A DNA stretch of 64,000 nucleotides from Algoriphagus faecimaris (GTDB lineage: Bacteria; Bacteroidota; Bacteroidia; Cytophagales; Cyclobacteriaceae). The notes below the pieces were generated by a model. That model had not been told where the DNA came from. It saw only the letters and a program-made list of their open reading frames with translations, and ran no database searches. Both the position numbers and the translations under genes were made by a program. The stretch spans positions 1 through 64,000 of the forward strand of contig NZ_FNAC01000021.1 of NCBI RefSeq assembly GCF_900101705.1. The letters run 5' to 3'. Each line of letters starts with the position of its first letter. Within the stretch, counting starts at the first letter, position 1. Shown here one piece after another: positions 6,935 through 16,254 of the stretch.

Positions 6935-9349
6935 ATGAAAATTTCAATCAACCGATTAAAAAAATACATTGCACTTACAGAAACTCCTGATGAGATAGCT
7001 GCTCTACTTACCCAGTCAGGTCTGGAAGTGGAAGGAATCGAAGAGTTTGTTTCGATTCCCGGGGCCTTGGAAGGAATCGTTATCGGAGAAGTGCTGACTT
7101 GCGAAAAGCACCCTGACGCGGATAAATTGAGCTTGACTACGGTAGATATTGGTGCCGATGAACCTTCTCAGATTGTCTGTGGCGCGCCAAATGTAGCCGC
7201 AGGTCAAAAGGTACTGGTTGCTACAGTTGGCGCCACCCTTTACCCCATGGAGGGAGATTCCTTTTCGATCAAAAAGGCCAAAATACGAGGGAAAGTTTCC
7301 GAAGGAATGATCTGTGCCGAGGATGAGCTGGGTCTAGGTACTAGTCATGATGGCATTATGGTATTGGATACGGATTTGCCCAATGGGACTCCTGCTTCTG
7401 AACTTATCCCAGTTACCAGAGACTATGTTTTGGAGATCGGATTGACTCCAAATAGAGCCGATGCTGCCTCTCATTTAGGCGTAGCTCGGGATTTAAAAGC
7501 GCTACTAGGTAGACCTTTATGCATTGATCAGACTCCTGAATTAGAGATAGAGGGGGGGAGAAAAAAAATTGAGGTGTCTGTAGAAAATGCTGCTGATTGT
7601 CCCCGATATGCAGGGATTGTTATTTCTGATTTAAAAATAGCTCCTTCCCCTCAGTGGCTTCAGGATTTTCTACGCGCACTTGACCTAGAGCCGATCAATA
7701 ATGTGGTCGATATTACCAATTTCATTTTGCATGACTTGGGTCAGCCGCTTCACGCCTTTGATGCCGACAAGATTTCAGGTGACAAAATCATCGTTAAGAA
7801 GCTCTCTAAAGATGCTAAGTTTATCACGCTGGACGAAAAAGAAAGAAAACTTTCTGGCGAAGAGTTGATGATTTGTGATGAAGAAGGGGGGATGTGCATC
7901 GGAGGGATTTTCGGAGGAAAAGGTTCGGGCGTATCCGATGAGACGACTTCTATTTTCTTGGAATCGGCCTATTTTTCTCCTGATGTCATCAGAAAAGGAG
8001 CTCAGTTTCATGGCTTGAAGACGGATGCATCTTTCCGTTTTGAGCGGGGTACAGATCCCAATATGCCTGTTTATGCACTAAAAAAGGCCGTAAAACTACT
8101 TCAGGAAATCGCTGGAGGTAAGGTGAGTTCAGAAATCATAGATCTTTATCCTAATCCTGTTGCCGACTTTGAAATCGAGGTAGAGTACGGTCATATCAAT
8201 CGTTTAATTGGCAAAAAGATCGAGCCTAGCCAGGTCAAATCAATCCTTGAAGGACTTGATATTCGTGTAGAAAATCAGACTGAATTGGGATTCAAAGCTA
8301 TTGTAAAGCCCTACCGGGTAGATGTGATCCGGGAGGCAGATATTATCGAAGAGGTGCTAAGGATCTATGGTTTTCAGCAAGTAGAACTTTCTGAAAATTT
8401 GAAAACAGACTACTTGGCTGAGCATCCCTTGAAAGATTTGAATAAGCTTCAGTACCGGCTTTCAGAACTTCTCGGTGCGCAGGGCTATCAAGAAATGATC
8501 ACGAATAGTTTGACTAAACCTTCCTACGTAGAGAAATCCGGCTTTTTGGATTCTATGCTAAATGTAGAAATTTATAATAAGCTTAGTGAGGATTTAGGTG
8601 TGATGCGGCAAACCTTGCTTTTTAGCGGATTGGAGGTTTTGGCGCATAATATCAATAGACGACAGACTGATTTGAAATTCTTCGAGTTTGGGACAATTTA
8701 CCAAAAAGGTGAAGAAGGTTATCAAGAGGGACGCCGATTGGCAATTTTTCATTCTGGAAATCGTTCTGCAGAGAGCTGGATCGAGCCTGCCAAGCCCTTT
8801 GGATTCGCAGATTTATATGCTACGGTTGAGCAAATTTTAGAAAAACTCAATATTCAGATCGGTGAAGTTGAAATGATGGAGTCAAGTCCTTTCGCATATG
8901 GGCTAAGCCTGAAGTTGGGCACGAAACAGCTAGGAGTAATTGGCTTAGTGGATGAGAAGCTATTAAAGTTGGCTGAAGTGCGTCAAGAGGTTTGGTATGC
9001 AGATTTGGATTGGGATTTACTTTGCAAAAAAGCTTCCGGACTGAAGCGCTATCAAGAGATATCTAAATTTCCGGAGGTAAGAAGAGACTTGTCATTGGTA
9101 CTGGACAAGTCGGTTAGCTATGATCAGGTGAAGCAGATCGCCATCAAAGCGGGAGGAAAATTACTTCAGCGTGTCGGAGTCTTTGATGTGTATCAGGGAG
9201 ATAAAATCGAAGAAGGTAAAAAAGCCTATGCCTTGAGTTTTTACCTACAAGATCAAGAAAATACCTTGACCGATAAGGTAATTGACAAAACAATGAGTAA
9301 ATTGATTAATGGCTTTCAAAATGAAGTGGGAGCTCTTATCCGAATGTAG
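6935..9349 (+). CDS. pheT: Phenylalanine-tRNA ligase beta subunit
   Basis: 804 residues, the normal length. The order is standard: MKISINRLKKYI start, a tRNA-binding EMAP-like domain (about 40-150, with HPDADKLSLTTVDIG and CGAPNVAAGQKV), B3/B4 editing domain (LEIGLTPNRADAASHLGVAR), B5 domain, catalytic-like core with FRFERGTDP, and a C-terminal FDX-ACB anticodon-binding domain (FPEVRRDLSLVLDK). With PheS it charges tRNA-Phe; pheS is not in the window. A TTG at 6923 is in frame, but the ATG at 6935 fits the family. It heads a likely operon with the next three genes (3-bp, 1-bp and 69-bp gaps). Confidence 0.96.
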   Translation: MKISINRLKKYIALTETPDEIAALLTQSGLEVEGIEEFVSIPGALEGIVIGEVLTCEKHPDADKLSLTTVDIGADEPSQIVCGAPNVAAGQKVLVATVGATLYPMEGDSFSIKKAKIRGKVSEGMICAEDELGLGTSHDGIMVLDTDLPNGTPASELIPVTRDYVLEIGLTPNRADAASHLGVARDLKALLGRPLCIDQTPELEIEGGRKKIEVSVENAADCPRYAGIVISDLKIAPSPQWLQDFLRALDLEPINNVVDITNFILHDLGQPLHAFDADKISGDKIIVKKLSKDAKFITLDEKERKLSGEELMICDEEGGMCIGGIFGGKGSGVSDETTSIFLESAYFSPDVIRKGAQFHGLKTDASFRFERGTDPNMPVYALKKAVKLLQEIAGGKVSSEIIDLYPNPVADFEIEVEYGHINRLIGKKIEPSQVKSILEGLDIRVENQTELGFKAIVKPYRVDVIREADIIEEVLRIYGFQQVELSENLKTDYLAEHPLKDLNKLQYRLSELLGAQGYQEMITNSLTKPSYVEKSGFLDSMLNVEIYNKLSEDLGVMRQTLLFSGLEVLAHNINRRQTDLKFFEFGTIYQKGEEGYQEGRRLAIFHSGNRSAESWIEPAKPFGFADLYATVEQILEKLNIQIGEVEMMESSPFAYGLSLKLGTKQLGVIGLVDEKLLKLAEVRQEVWYADLDWDLLCKKASGLKRYQEISKFPEVRRDLSLVLDKSVSYDQVKQIAIKAGGKLLQRVGVFDVYQGDKIEEGKKAYALSFYLQDQENTLTDKVIDKTMSKLINGFQNEVGALIRM

Positions 9350-9352
9350 TAA

Positions 9353-9637
9353 ATGATTCACGAGGAACTGCAAAAATTAGAAAAACTAGCCCGACAGGCG
9401 AGTATGCGATTGCTGGAGCTTCAGGAAGAAAATCGGCAGTTGAAAGAAAATTTGGCAGAAGTCAATGCCATTTTGGAAAAGAAAGCGCAGGAAATCGATC
9501 ATTTTAAAAATAAAATTAAAATTAGTAACATTGTAGACAACCGACCGGTGAATCCCGAGGATTCGGCCGAAATGAGTGACTTAATCAATAATTATATACA
9601 AGAAATCGATCAGTTGATCACCTACTTATCCGAGTGA
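9353..9637 (+). CDS. Small coiled-coil protein between pheT and zapA
   Basis: 94 residues, almost wholly a heptad-repeat helix (IHEELQKLEKLARQ...LQEENRQLKENLAEVNAILEKKAQEI) with a short polar tail. The gene begins 3 bp after pheT and ends 1 bp before zapA, so the three are surely co-transcribed. Its make-up and place next to zapA recall ZapB-like coiled-coil partners of ZapA at the division septum, but this is inference from context. No catalytic motif is present. Confidence 0.85.
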   Translation: MIHEELQKLEKLARQASMRLLELQEENRQLKENLAEVNAILEKKAQEIDHFKNKIKISNIVDNRPVNPEDSAEMSDLINNYIQEIDQLITYLSE

Positions 9638-9638
9638 T

Positions 9639-9923
9639 ATGGAGACACTTGCCATTCGAATCAAAATCGGGGACCGAGAGTACCCTATGCGTGTGAAGGT
9701 GGAGGATGAATCAAAAATCCGCCACGCAGGCAAGCTGATTAATGAGAAACTGAGAAAGTATAAATCTGAATTTGGACTGGATGATAATCAGGATCTTCTA
9801 GCTATGGTGGCATTCGACTGCATGGTCGAGTCCTTGGAGACCAATGAGGTCAATGCCGAGGATAGTGAGCACATCAAAAGTAGTCTTGCACAGATCAATT
9901 CCATACTTTCTAAAGCGATATAA
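9639..9923 (+). CDS. zapA: Cell division protein ZapA
   Basis: 94 residues. The N-terminal globular part (METLAIRIKIGDREYPMRV, then a conserved KLINEKLRKY) and a C-terminal helix fit ZapA, which bundles FtsZ filaments at mid-cell. It starts one base after the coiled-coil gene's stop, consistent with translational coupling. The pheT - coiled coil - zapA - rny order is typical of Bacteroidota. Confidence 0.9.
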   Translation: METLAIRIKIGDREYPMRVKVEDESKIRHAGKLINEKLRKYKSEFGLDDNQDLLAMVAFDCMVESLETNEVNAEDSEHIKSSLAQINSILSKAI

Positions 9924-9992
9924 TTGTTGAGATACCACTGATTTTCCGAATTTTTTTGGATTCCTACAGGTCTTATTTATACCAAAATACCT

Positions 9993-11558
9993 ATGGGAGA
10001 AGTGTTATATATTATCCTAGCCGGCCTAGTGGGGCTTGGAGCAGGAGCGGCGCTTGCGGGCGTATTGATCAAAAATAAAAATCAAAAACTCGAGGAAGAA
10101 GCCAAAGAAAAGGTCAAATCCATACTCAGAGAAGCTGAAATCTCAGCAGAATCCCTGAAAAAAGATAAAATCCTTGAAGCCAAAGAAAAATACCTGAAAA
10201 TCAAGGCTGATTTTGATGAGGAGATGTCTCACAAAAAGAACATCATCATCACTAATGAAAATAAAGTCAAGCAGCGAGAGCAGCAAGTATCCAAGGAGCT
10301 AGAGCAAGTAAAACGAAAAGAAGCCGAACTGGATAGTAAAAAGGAAAATCTTAATGCTCAGCTCCATTCAGTCCAGGTTAAAAAAGAGGAGCTGGACCGA
10401 ATCACCAATCAGAGAATAGCAGATCTTGAAAAAATCGCGGCTTTGACCAGAGAGGAAGCGCGTGAGCAATTGATTCAAATGCTCACCGAAGAAGCCAATA
10501 CTAAGGCATCCTCACAAATCAAGGATATTCTCGATGAGGCCAAACTTACTGCTACCAAGCAGGCTAAAAAGATCGTACTGGACACCATTCAGCGTACGGC
10601 TACCGAGCATGCAATTGAAAACTGCGTATCCGTTTTCAATATTGAAAGTGACGATATCAAAGGAAAAATTATCGGTAGAGAAGGTCGAAATATCCGTGCT
10701 CTGGAAGCAGCCACTGGTGTAGAAATCGTAGTGGATGATACGCCGGAGGCTATCATTATTTCTGGATTTGATCCGGTAAGACGTGAAATAGCGAAGCTTT
10801 CTCTTCACCGTTTAGTACAGGACGGAAGAATTCACCCCGCCCGTATCGAGGAAGTTGTCGCCAAAACGGAGAAAAATATAGAAGAAGAAATCGTCGAAAT
10901 CGGAGAGCGAACCTGTATTGATTTAGGAGTACATGGATTACATCCTGAATTGATCAGGATGGTCGGTAGGATGAGGTTCCGTTCTTCTTATGGTCAGAAT
11001 CTCCTGCAGCACTCCAGAGAAGTAGCGAAACTTTCTGCTACTATGGCTGCCGAAATGGGACTAAACGCCAAACTCGCCAAAAGAGCTGGCCTGCTTCATG
11101 ATATAGGAAAGGTATGGCATGAAGAGCAGGAGCTTCCTCACGCGATTCTAGGTATGGAGCTAGCCAAGAGATACAAGGAGAATCCTGAAGTTTGTAATGC
11201 GATCGGAGCGCACCATGATGAGATTGAGATGACTTCAATGATTTCCCCGATTGTGCAGGCCTCTGACGCCATCTCTGGCTCAAGACCAGGTGCTCGTCGA
11301 GAAATCATGGACAGCTACATTAAGCGTCTGAAAGAGCTAGAAGAGCTTGCCTTGAGCTTTGATGGGGTGAATAAATGCTTTGCAATGCAAGCAGGGCGCG
11401 AACTCCGAGTATTAGTCGATGCTGATAATGTGGATGATCAGACTGCAGGAAAGCTTTCTTTCGATATTTCACAAAAAATCGAAAAAGAAATGCAATATCC
11501 CGGACAGATCAAAATTACGGTGATTCGAGAGATGCGAGCTGTCAATTACGCCCGTTAA
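9993..11558 (+). CDS. rny: Ribonuclease Y
   Basis: 521 residues, the usual length. An N-terminal transmembrane helix (about 4-25) is followed by a long charged coiled coil (about 30-200), a KH RNA-binding domain (about 210-270, with [15 protein letters not shown]), and an HD hydrolase domain with the signature [10 protein letters not shown] and a later HHDEIE. RNase Y is a membrane-bound endonuclease starting mRNA decay. It follows zapA by 69 bp without an intervening terminator and is closed by a strong terminator. Confidence 0.96.
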   Translation: MGEVLYIILAGLVGLGAGAALAGVLIKNKNQKLEEEAKEKVKSILREAEISAESLKKDKILEAKEKYLKIKADFDEEMSHKKNIIITNENKVKQREQQVSKELEQVKRKEAELDSKKENLNAQLHSVQVKKEELDRITNQRIADLEKIAALTREEAREQLIQMLTEEANTKASSQIKDILDEAKLTATKQAKKIVLDTIQRTATEHAIENCVSVFNIESDDIKGKIIGREGRNIRALEAATGVEIVVDDTPEAIIISGFDPVRREIAKLSLHRLVQDGRIHPARIEEVVAKTEKNIEEEIVEIGERTCIDLGVHGLHPELIRMVGRMRFRSSYGQNLLQHSREVAKLSATMAAEMGLNAKLAKRAGLLHDIGKVWHEEQELPHAILGMELAKRYKENPEVCNAIGAHHDEIEMTSMISPIVQASDAISGSRPGARREIMDSYIKRLKELEELALSFDGVNKCFAMQAGRELRVLVDADNVDDQTAGKLSFDISQKIEKEMQYPGQIKITVIREMRAVNYAR

Positions 11559-11568
11559 ACTTAGAATT

Positions 11569-11599
11569 AAGCAGCTCTTCTCAAGGGCTGCTTTTTTTA
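11569..11599 (+). terminator. Intrinsic terminator of the pheT-rny operon
   Basis: AAGCAGCTC at 11569-11577 pairs with GGGCTGCTT at 11585-11593 (one G-T pair), followed by TTTTTT. The next gene's ATG is only 1-2 bp beyond the T run, so the downstream gene's transcript must start within or read through this element. Confidence 0.85.
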
Positions 11600-11600
11600 T

Positions 11601-12368
11601 ATGCCTTTTAGCATCCAAATATTAAGTTTTGTTGCCAATTCTATTCATCGTTTTGGACTTTGGATTTTTAGGTACAGATTATCCCAATCCGAAATTTTGA
11701 TTTTGGAAGATCTTTGTCGCTATTACAGAGCCTTAAAGCCAGAGCATCAGAAGGAGTTTCGCAAAAAGCTTACTTATGTTCTCACCACCAAAAAATTCTT
11801 TCCCAGAGGCGGACTAAAGGAAATTTCTCCTGAAATGAAAATCCTTATTGGAGCGACGATTGTGCAGGTAACCTTCGGTCTTCCCAGCGTCACTCTGAGC
11901 CATTTTAGCAAAATCCTGCTTTACCCTGATCGTTATATTTCGACCATTTCAAAAACCTATCATCGTGGAGAAGTCAATCCGAGATTAGGTATCATTGTAC
12001 TTTCTTGGCCTTGTTTCATTGAGGGCTTTCTAGACAAAGAAGATGGGGTGAATCTCGGTATTCATGAGGTTGCCCATGCCTTGAAACTGGAAAACTGGAT
12101 CCATAGCAATGATGAATTTAACTTCCTAAATCCTCAGATTTGGCAGCAATACGAAGAGATAGCTCATCGGGAAATTAACCGGATCCGAACGGGGGTATCT
12201 GATTTTTTTAGAAAAAGAGCTGCGGAGAATGAGCATGAGTTTTTTGCTGTAGCCCTTGAAAACTTCTTTGAAAGACCAAAGCAATTCAAGGGTGAATTTC
12301 CCGAATTGTACCGCGCTCTTGTAGGATTACTTAGACAGGATCCATTGGTATTGGCAAGCAAAAAATAA
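11601..12368 (+). CDS. MtfA-like zinc peptidase (M90 family)
   Basis: 255 residues with the zinc site HEVAHAL at about residue 155-161 inside NLGIHEVAHALKLEN and a downstream Glu (NEHEFFAVALENFFERP) as the third ligand. This is the pattern of MtfA, a cytosolic aminopeptidase that in enterobacteria binds the Mlc repressor. Mlc is not present here, so only the peptidase fold is claimed. The ATG at 11601 sits immediately after the rny terminator's T run. No obvious ribosome-binding site is seen, which is normal for this phylum. Confidence 0.83.
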   Translation: MPFSIQILSFVANSIHRFGLWIFRYRLSQSEILILEDLCRYYRALKPEHQKEFRKKLTYVLTTKKFFPRGGLKEISPEMKILIGATIVQVTFGLPSVTLSHFSKILLYPDRYISTISKTYHRGEVNPRLGIIVLSWPCFIEGFLDKEDGVNLGIHEVAHALKLENWIHSNDEFNFLNPQIWQQYEEIAHREINRIRTGVSDFFRKRAAENEHEFFAVALENFFERPKQFKGEFPELYRALVGLLRQDPLVLASKK

Positions 12369-12474
12369 AGGATTCAAAACGTAAGGGTTGATTTTCATAA
12401 TACTGGGGAATCTAAGTTTTTGTAAACAATGGCTTTTGTGGTGTGTTAGAAAGATGAACTTTAAACTAAAAACC

Positions 12475-12675
12475 ATGAGTAAAGAAACAGAAAACACAGA
12501 AAGTTGGCCAGACTTGGCCATTGGGCTTTTTGATAAACTGACTGGAAGAAATGCAGTAATTCACTATGATTTCAAAGGTCTTATTGTAGGAGTACCAAAA
12601 AAAGTAGGTTCAGAAGAAAAAGCAGAATGGACAATTAATGGTAAAGTGAGCATCAGTACGTCGGACGGGAAATAG
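12475..12675 (+). CDS. Small protein of unknown function (66 aa)
   Basis: The frame extends upstream to 12388, but the ATG at 12475 gives a clean soluble 66-residue protein beginning MSKETENTESWPDLAIGLFD, with a run of beta-prone residues (GRNAVIHYDFKGLIVGVP) and a polar end. No motif I recognise. The next gene starts 10 bp downstream, so the two form a pair. Lack of a signal peptide and the acidic N-terminus suggest a cytosolic partner or adaptor. The upstream alternative start would add a Cys/Trp-rich stretch that looks non-coding. Confidence 0.6.
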   Translation: MSKETENTESWPDLAIGLFDKLTGRNAVIHYDFKGLIVGVPKKVGSEEKAEWTINGKVSISTSDGK

Positions 12676-12685
12676 GTTCCAAAGA

Positions 12686-12985
12686 ATGAAAAAATTGAAT
12701 ATATCGGCAGATTTATCTCTGGATTCCAAGGAACATCAAATAGTTATTACTTCTAAAAAACTAGATGTTTTGGAGGTGAAAATTAGGGGTAAGTCTGCCC
12801 TTTATATTCCTTTTGCTTACCTCAAGTTACTCTTATCCAATGAAGAGCAAATCAGTAGATTAGAACAGGATATTATTTTTTTTCAAAACGACAATCAATT
12901 CCTCAAAATCGAAAATGGAAAATTGATTTTTAAAAATTACCTGACCCTTGCTCGCTACTTTTTTAAGTCTCTTTTTGGGAAGTGA
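12686..12985 (+). CDS. Small protein of unknown function (99 aa)
   Basis: 99 residues, 10 bp after the previous small gene. The N-terminal two thirds look like alternating beta strands (HQIVITSKKLDVLEVKIRG). A short amphipathic helix follows (NEEQISRLEQDIIFFQNDNQ), then a hydrophobic, basic C-terminus (LARYFFKSLFGK) that could touch a membrane. No family recognised. The pair lies between the MtfA-like peptidase and the convergent uronate genes. Confidence 0.6.
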   Translation: MKKLNISADLSLDSKEHQIVITSKKLDVLEVKIRGKSALYIPFAYLKLLLSNEEQISRLEQDIIFFQNDNQFLKIENGKLIFKNYLTLARYFFKSLFGK

Positions 12986-13029
12986 ACTAGTTTGTCCAAG
13001 TCTAATTTTGATTATTTCAATTGATAAAT

Positions 13030-14406
13030 TCAATTTAGTAGAATTCTATCCATAGCATTGATTATTTCTACTTTAAGCCCCGATAGATGCGTCAGATTTT
13101 TTCCCCAGATTTTCTCATTTGCCAATATACTATCTACAGTCAGGTCTAAATCAGGCTTATTCCAGGACTCTTCAAAAAACCGTATTATTTCCTCTTCGTC
13201 CTTTATTGGAAGCGTTTCTCCTTTAAAGACTCCTTTGTAGAAAATCAGAAGTGCGGCAAATGAATAAGTAAGTTGCTCGGGAAGCCTTCCGGTTTTGTTG
13301 TAATAATCAACCATGGAAGGAAGTATTCTTACCCTAAATTTTGAAATATTATTTAAGGCAATAGCTTGTAGTTTATGATCAATGTGTGGATTTTTAAAGC
13401 GCTCCAACACCGAGTCTGCAAACTCTCGAAGTTCTTCTAATGGAAAATCTATCGTAGGAATGATTTCTTCGTAGATGATGCTTCTCAGAAAATGGTGGAT
13501 CTCGGGATTTTCTACAGCAGTCCGCACATCTCTAAATCCTTTAAGGTATGCATAAGGGACCAAGGCGGTATGTGCCCCATTGAGAATTCTTACTTTACGA
13601 GTGCGGTAGGAGGAAAGGTCCTCGACAAATTTGACATTTAAGCCAGCCTTTTTCCAGTTGATTTCGGATTGAAGTTTTTCAGCCCCTTCGATCACCCAAA
13701 GATAATAGGGCTCAGCCATTACTAGTAATTGATCCGGCTTTCCGATTTTTTGCTCAACCGCTTTAATCTTTTCTTGAGGGAATCCCGGCACAATTCGATC
13801 CACCAGAGTATTGTAAAAGGAGCAAGAGTCTTCTATCCACTGTCCAAAGGCATGGGGCAGCTGCCAGAGTTGGATGTAGGAAAGTACACATTTCTTAAGT
13901 TGCGATCCATTTTTATCTATCAACTCACAAGGTAAAATCTGCAAACCCTTTTCTACATTACCATGAAAAAACTCAAATCTGCGGTAAAGCAGTGCTGTCA
14001 GTTTGCCGGGGAAGCTTTTTGGAATTTCCAAGCAGGAATCATCCTCGGGGTCAAACACGATCCCCGCTTCGGTGGTATTGCTAATGACATAGTATAGACT
14101 CGGATTCTCTCCGATTTTCAAATAGTCTGAATAAGAATCAAAGATGGAGCTGTACTTTTTAATGCAGTTGACTAGATCAATACGGTCTACTTTTTCGCCA
14201 TTTTCCAGACCCGCAATCCAGACATGATACTGATTTTTTTGCGCGAGCATTCGCTTATCCAGTTTGGGATTGTGAATTTGAACACTGTGAATTCCGCCAT
14301 CAAAAAGTTGCTGATCAATCAATTGTTGAAAGATCCAATCCGCAAATCCCCGAAGAAAATTTCCATTTCCGAATTGGAGTATTTTTATGTTTTCTTCTGA
14401 TTCCAT
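13030..14406 (-). CDS. uxaB: Tagaturonate reductase
   Basis: 458 residues of the mannitol dehydrogenase family. The N-terminus has ILQFGNGNFLRGFADWIF (Rossmann dinucleotide site). The C-terminal domain carries LSSYRTRKVRILNGAHTALV with the catalytic Lys/Asn-His pattern of polyol and uronate dehydrogenases. UxaB reduces D-tagaturonate to D-altronate with NADH in galacturonate breakdown. Assignment as tagaturonate rather than fructuronate or mannitol enzyme rests on uxaA lying 9 bp upstream in the same operon. Somewhat shorter than the E. coli enzyme. Confidence 0.88.
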   Translation of the reverse strand: MESEENIKILQFGNGNFLRGFADWIFQQLIDQQLFDGGIHSVQIHNPKLDKRMLAQKNQYHVWIAGLENGEKVDRIDLVNCIKKYSSIFDSYSDYLKIGENPSLYYVISNTTEAGIVFDPEDDSCLEIPKSFPGKLTALLYRRFEFFHGNVEKGLQILPCELIDKNGSQLKKCVLSYIQLWQLPHAFGQWIEDSCSFYNTLVDRIVPGFPQEKIKAVEQKIGKPDQLLVMAEPYYLWVIEGAEKLQSEINWKKAGLNVKFVEDLSSYRTRKVRILNGAHTALVPYAYLKGFRDVRTAVENPEIHHFLRSIIYEEIIPTIDFPLEELREFADSVLERFKNPHIDHKLQAIALNNISKFRVRILPSMVDYYNKTGRLPEQLTYSFAALLIFYKGVFKGETLPIKDEEEIIRFFEESWNKPDLDLTVDSILANEKIWGKNLTHLSGLKVEIINAMDRILLN

Positions 14407-14415
14407 TTCAAAAAA

Positions 14416-16056
14416 TTAAAGTGATACTCCTCTTTTCCATGGGATAAAATCGTCTTGTCCGAGATCCATAGCTTTGGTAGATTCGATTCCACTAGCTATT
14501 CGGATAATCTTTTTAAAGAGTTCTTCCCCCATTTCTTCGATGGTTTTCTCCCCTGAGATCACAGGGCCAGTATTGAAATCAATGATGTCAGGCATCCGTT
14601 CTGCCAACCGGTTATTGGTCGATACTTTCACTACGGGGCTGACAGGGTTTCCGGTAGGAGTACCTAGCCCCGTGGTGAATAGGATAATATTACAACCAGA
14701 TCCAGCGAGGGCTGTGGTGCTTTCCACATCATTTCCCGGAGTACAGAGTAGGTTTAAGCCAGGATTTTGGATGTATTCTCCATAATCGAGTACATCAGTG
14801 ACGGGCGAAGTACCTCCTTTTTTTGCAGCTCCGCAGGATTTGATGGCGTCAGTAATTAAACCGTCTCGGATATTTCCTGGAGAGGGATTCATATCAAATC
14901 CAGATCCGACTGCTTCTGCAGATGCTGAATACGCCCGCATGAGTTGGGTAAACTTTGCTGCCTTCTGTTCATCGACACAGCGGTTGATTAATTCTTGTTC
15001 TACTCCGCAAAGTTCGGGAAACTCAGCAAGCACGGCACTACCTCCCAGAGCAGTAAGAAGGTCTGAGACATGTCCCAAGACAGGATTGGCAGAAATGCCA
15101 GAAAAGCCATCCGATCCTCCACATTCCAGACCGATTCGGAGTTTTGAAAGAGAGGCAGGCTTTCGGGAAATGGCATTGGCCTGATTCAGATGTTGAAATG
15201 TATCTGTAATGGCCCGGTAGAGTAATTGCTCCTCAGTTCCTGATTGCTGTTGCTCAAATATCAAAAGAGGCTTTTTAAAATCAGGGTTCAGCTCCCTCAG
15301 TTTCTCTTGGAGAATATTCGCCTGTGCATGCTGACAACCTAGACTTAAGACTGTCGCTCCAGCTACGTTGGGATGGTGAATGTATCCGGCGAGTAGTTGA
15401 CAAAGCATCTCGGCGTCCTCCCGGGTACCGCCGCATCCTCCTTGGTGAGTAAGGAACTTGATTCCATCTATGTTTTCAAATACCCGATTTGCTGGGGTGG
15501 TTTTAATTCTTTCTAAAACCTGCTCGGCCGCAGCCTCTTTGGTTTGAGTTTGCTGGACGAGTTGACGAACCAAATTTTTGTAAGGATTAGGTTTAGCATA
15601 GCCCAATTCCTCCAAGAAGGCCTCTTTGATGGTTTCTACATTTCTATTTTCACAAAATACCAGCGGGATGACCACCCAATAATTTGCAGTTCCTACTTGT
15701 CCGTCTTCCCTGTGATAGCCTAAAAAAGTCTTTTCTGCAAAGACTGAAATATCGGGGGGAGTCCATGTATATTTTCCAGGTGTAAGTTCAAAGTCAGCCG
15801 AATCATGTTTGATGTTGATGGTATTGAGCAGGGCTCCTTTTGAAATGAAGGATTGGGCTTTTCCGACAGTTACCCCATACATGATGACTAGGTCACCGGG
15901 AGCAAGATCCTGTATGCAGAATTTGTGTTTGGCAGGAATGGACTCGAGGAGTTGAATAGTCTTTCCGTTCAACTCAAAAACCTCCTCTTTTTCTAAGTCA
16001 GTCAGTGCTACGATGGCATTGTCTAGGGGATGGATCTGAAGAATCTTTCTGCTCAT
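14416..16056 (-). CDS. uxaA: Altronate dehydratase
   Basis: 546 residues. An N-terminal SAF domain (about 1-95; MSRKILQIHPLDNAIVALTD) is followed by the catalytic UxaA/GarD domain with FLTHQGGCGGTREDAEML, LGCQHAQANIL and IGLECGGSDGFSGISANP. It removes water from D-altronate to give 2-keto-3-deoxygluconate. It is the first gene of the uxaA-uxaB operon and divergent from the TRAP transporter, which is therefore probably the hexuronate importer. Isomerase (uxaC) and KDG kinase/aldolase genes are not in the window. Confidence 0.92.
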   Translation of the reverse strand: MSRKILQIHPLDNAIVALTDLEKEEVFELNGKTIQLLESIPAKHKFCIQDLAPGDLVIMYGVTVGKAQSFISKGALLNTINIKHDSADFELTPGKYTWTPPDISVFAEKTFLGYHREDGQVGTANYWVVIPLVFCENRNVETIKEAFLEELGYAKPNPYKNLVRQLVQQTQTKEAAAEQVLERIKTTPANRVFENIDGIKFLTHQGGCGGTREDAEMLCQLLAGYIHHPNVAGATVLSLGCQHAQANILQEKLRELNPDFKKPLLIFEQQQSGTEEQLLYRAITDTFQHLNQANAISRKPASLSKLRIGLECGGSDGFSGISANPVLGHVSDLLTALGGSAVLAEFPELCGVEQELINRCVDEQKAAKFTQLMRAYSASAEAVGSGFDMNPSPGNIRDGLITDAIKSCGAAKKGGTSPVTDVLDYGEYIQNPGLNLLCTPGNDVESTTALAGSGCNIILFTTGLGTPTGNPVSPVVKVSTNNRLAERMPDIIDFNTGPVISGEKTIEEMGEELFKKIIRIASGIESTKAMDLGQDDFIPWKRGVSL

Positions 16057-16181
16057 ATAGATTTGATTTGCTCAGCTAAGTTAATTTCATTTTTGGGAAT
16101 GAAGGTACTTACTGATTGCTTGAAGAAAGGGAAAGAGCTGCTAGATATCGAAATGCTGGTATTTTCACCGCCTGATCAAAG

Positions 16182-16197
16182 AAAATCGATTCCGTAA
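16182..16197. promoter_or_regulatory. 16-bp candidate operator between uxaA and the TRAP genes
   Basis: AAAATCGATTCCGTAA, with a palindromic AATCGATT core, lies 58 bp before the TRAP start and 126 bp before uxaA. The identical 16-mer recurs at 36702-36717 before the oxidoreductase gene at 36783. A central CG within an AT-flanked palindrome is the look of LacI-family operators. No binding protein can be named from sequence. Confidence 0.35.
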
Positions 16198-16254
16198 ATA
16201 GCTGGGCATTTGTAAAGGGAATATCTTATTATTGTCTAATTGAGTCGATTGACT

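Noticed and set aside
14798-15184. Plus-strand open frame opposite uxaA
   Set aside because: Mirror of a well-conserved coding region with no promoter or motif of its own.
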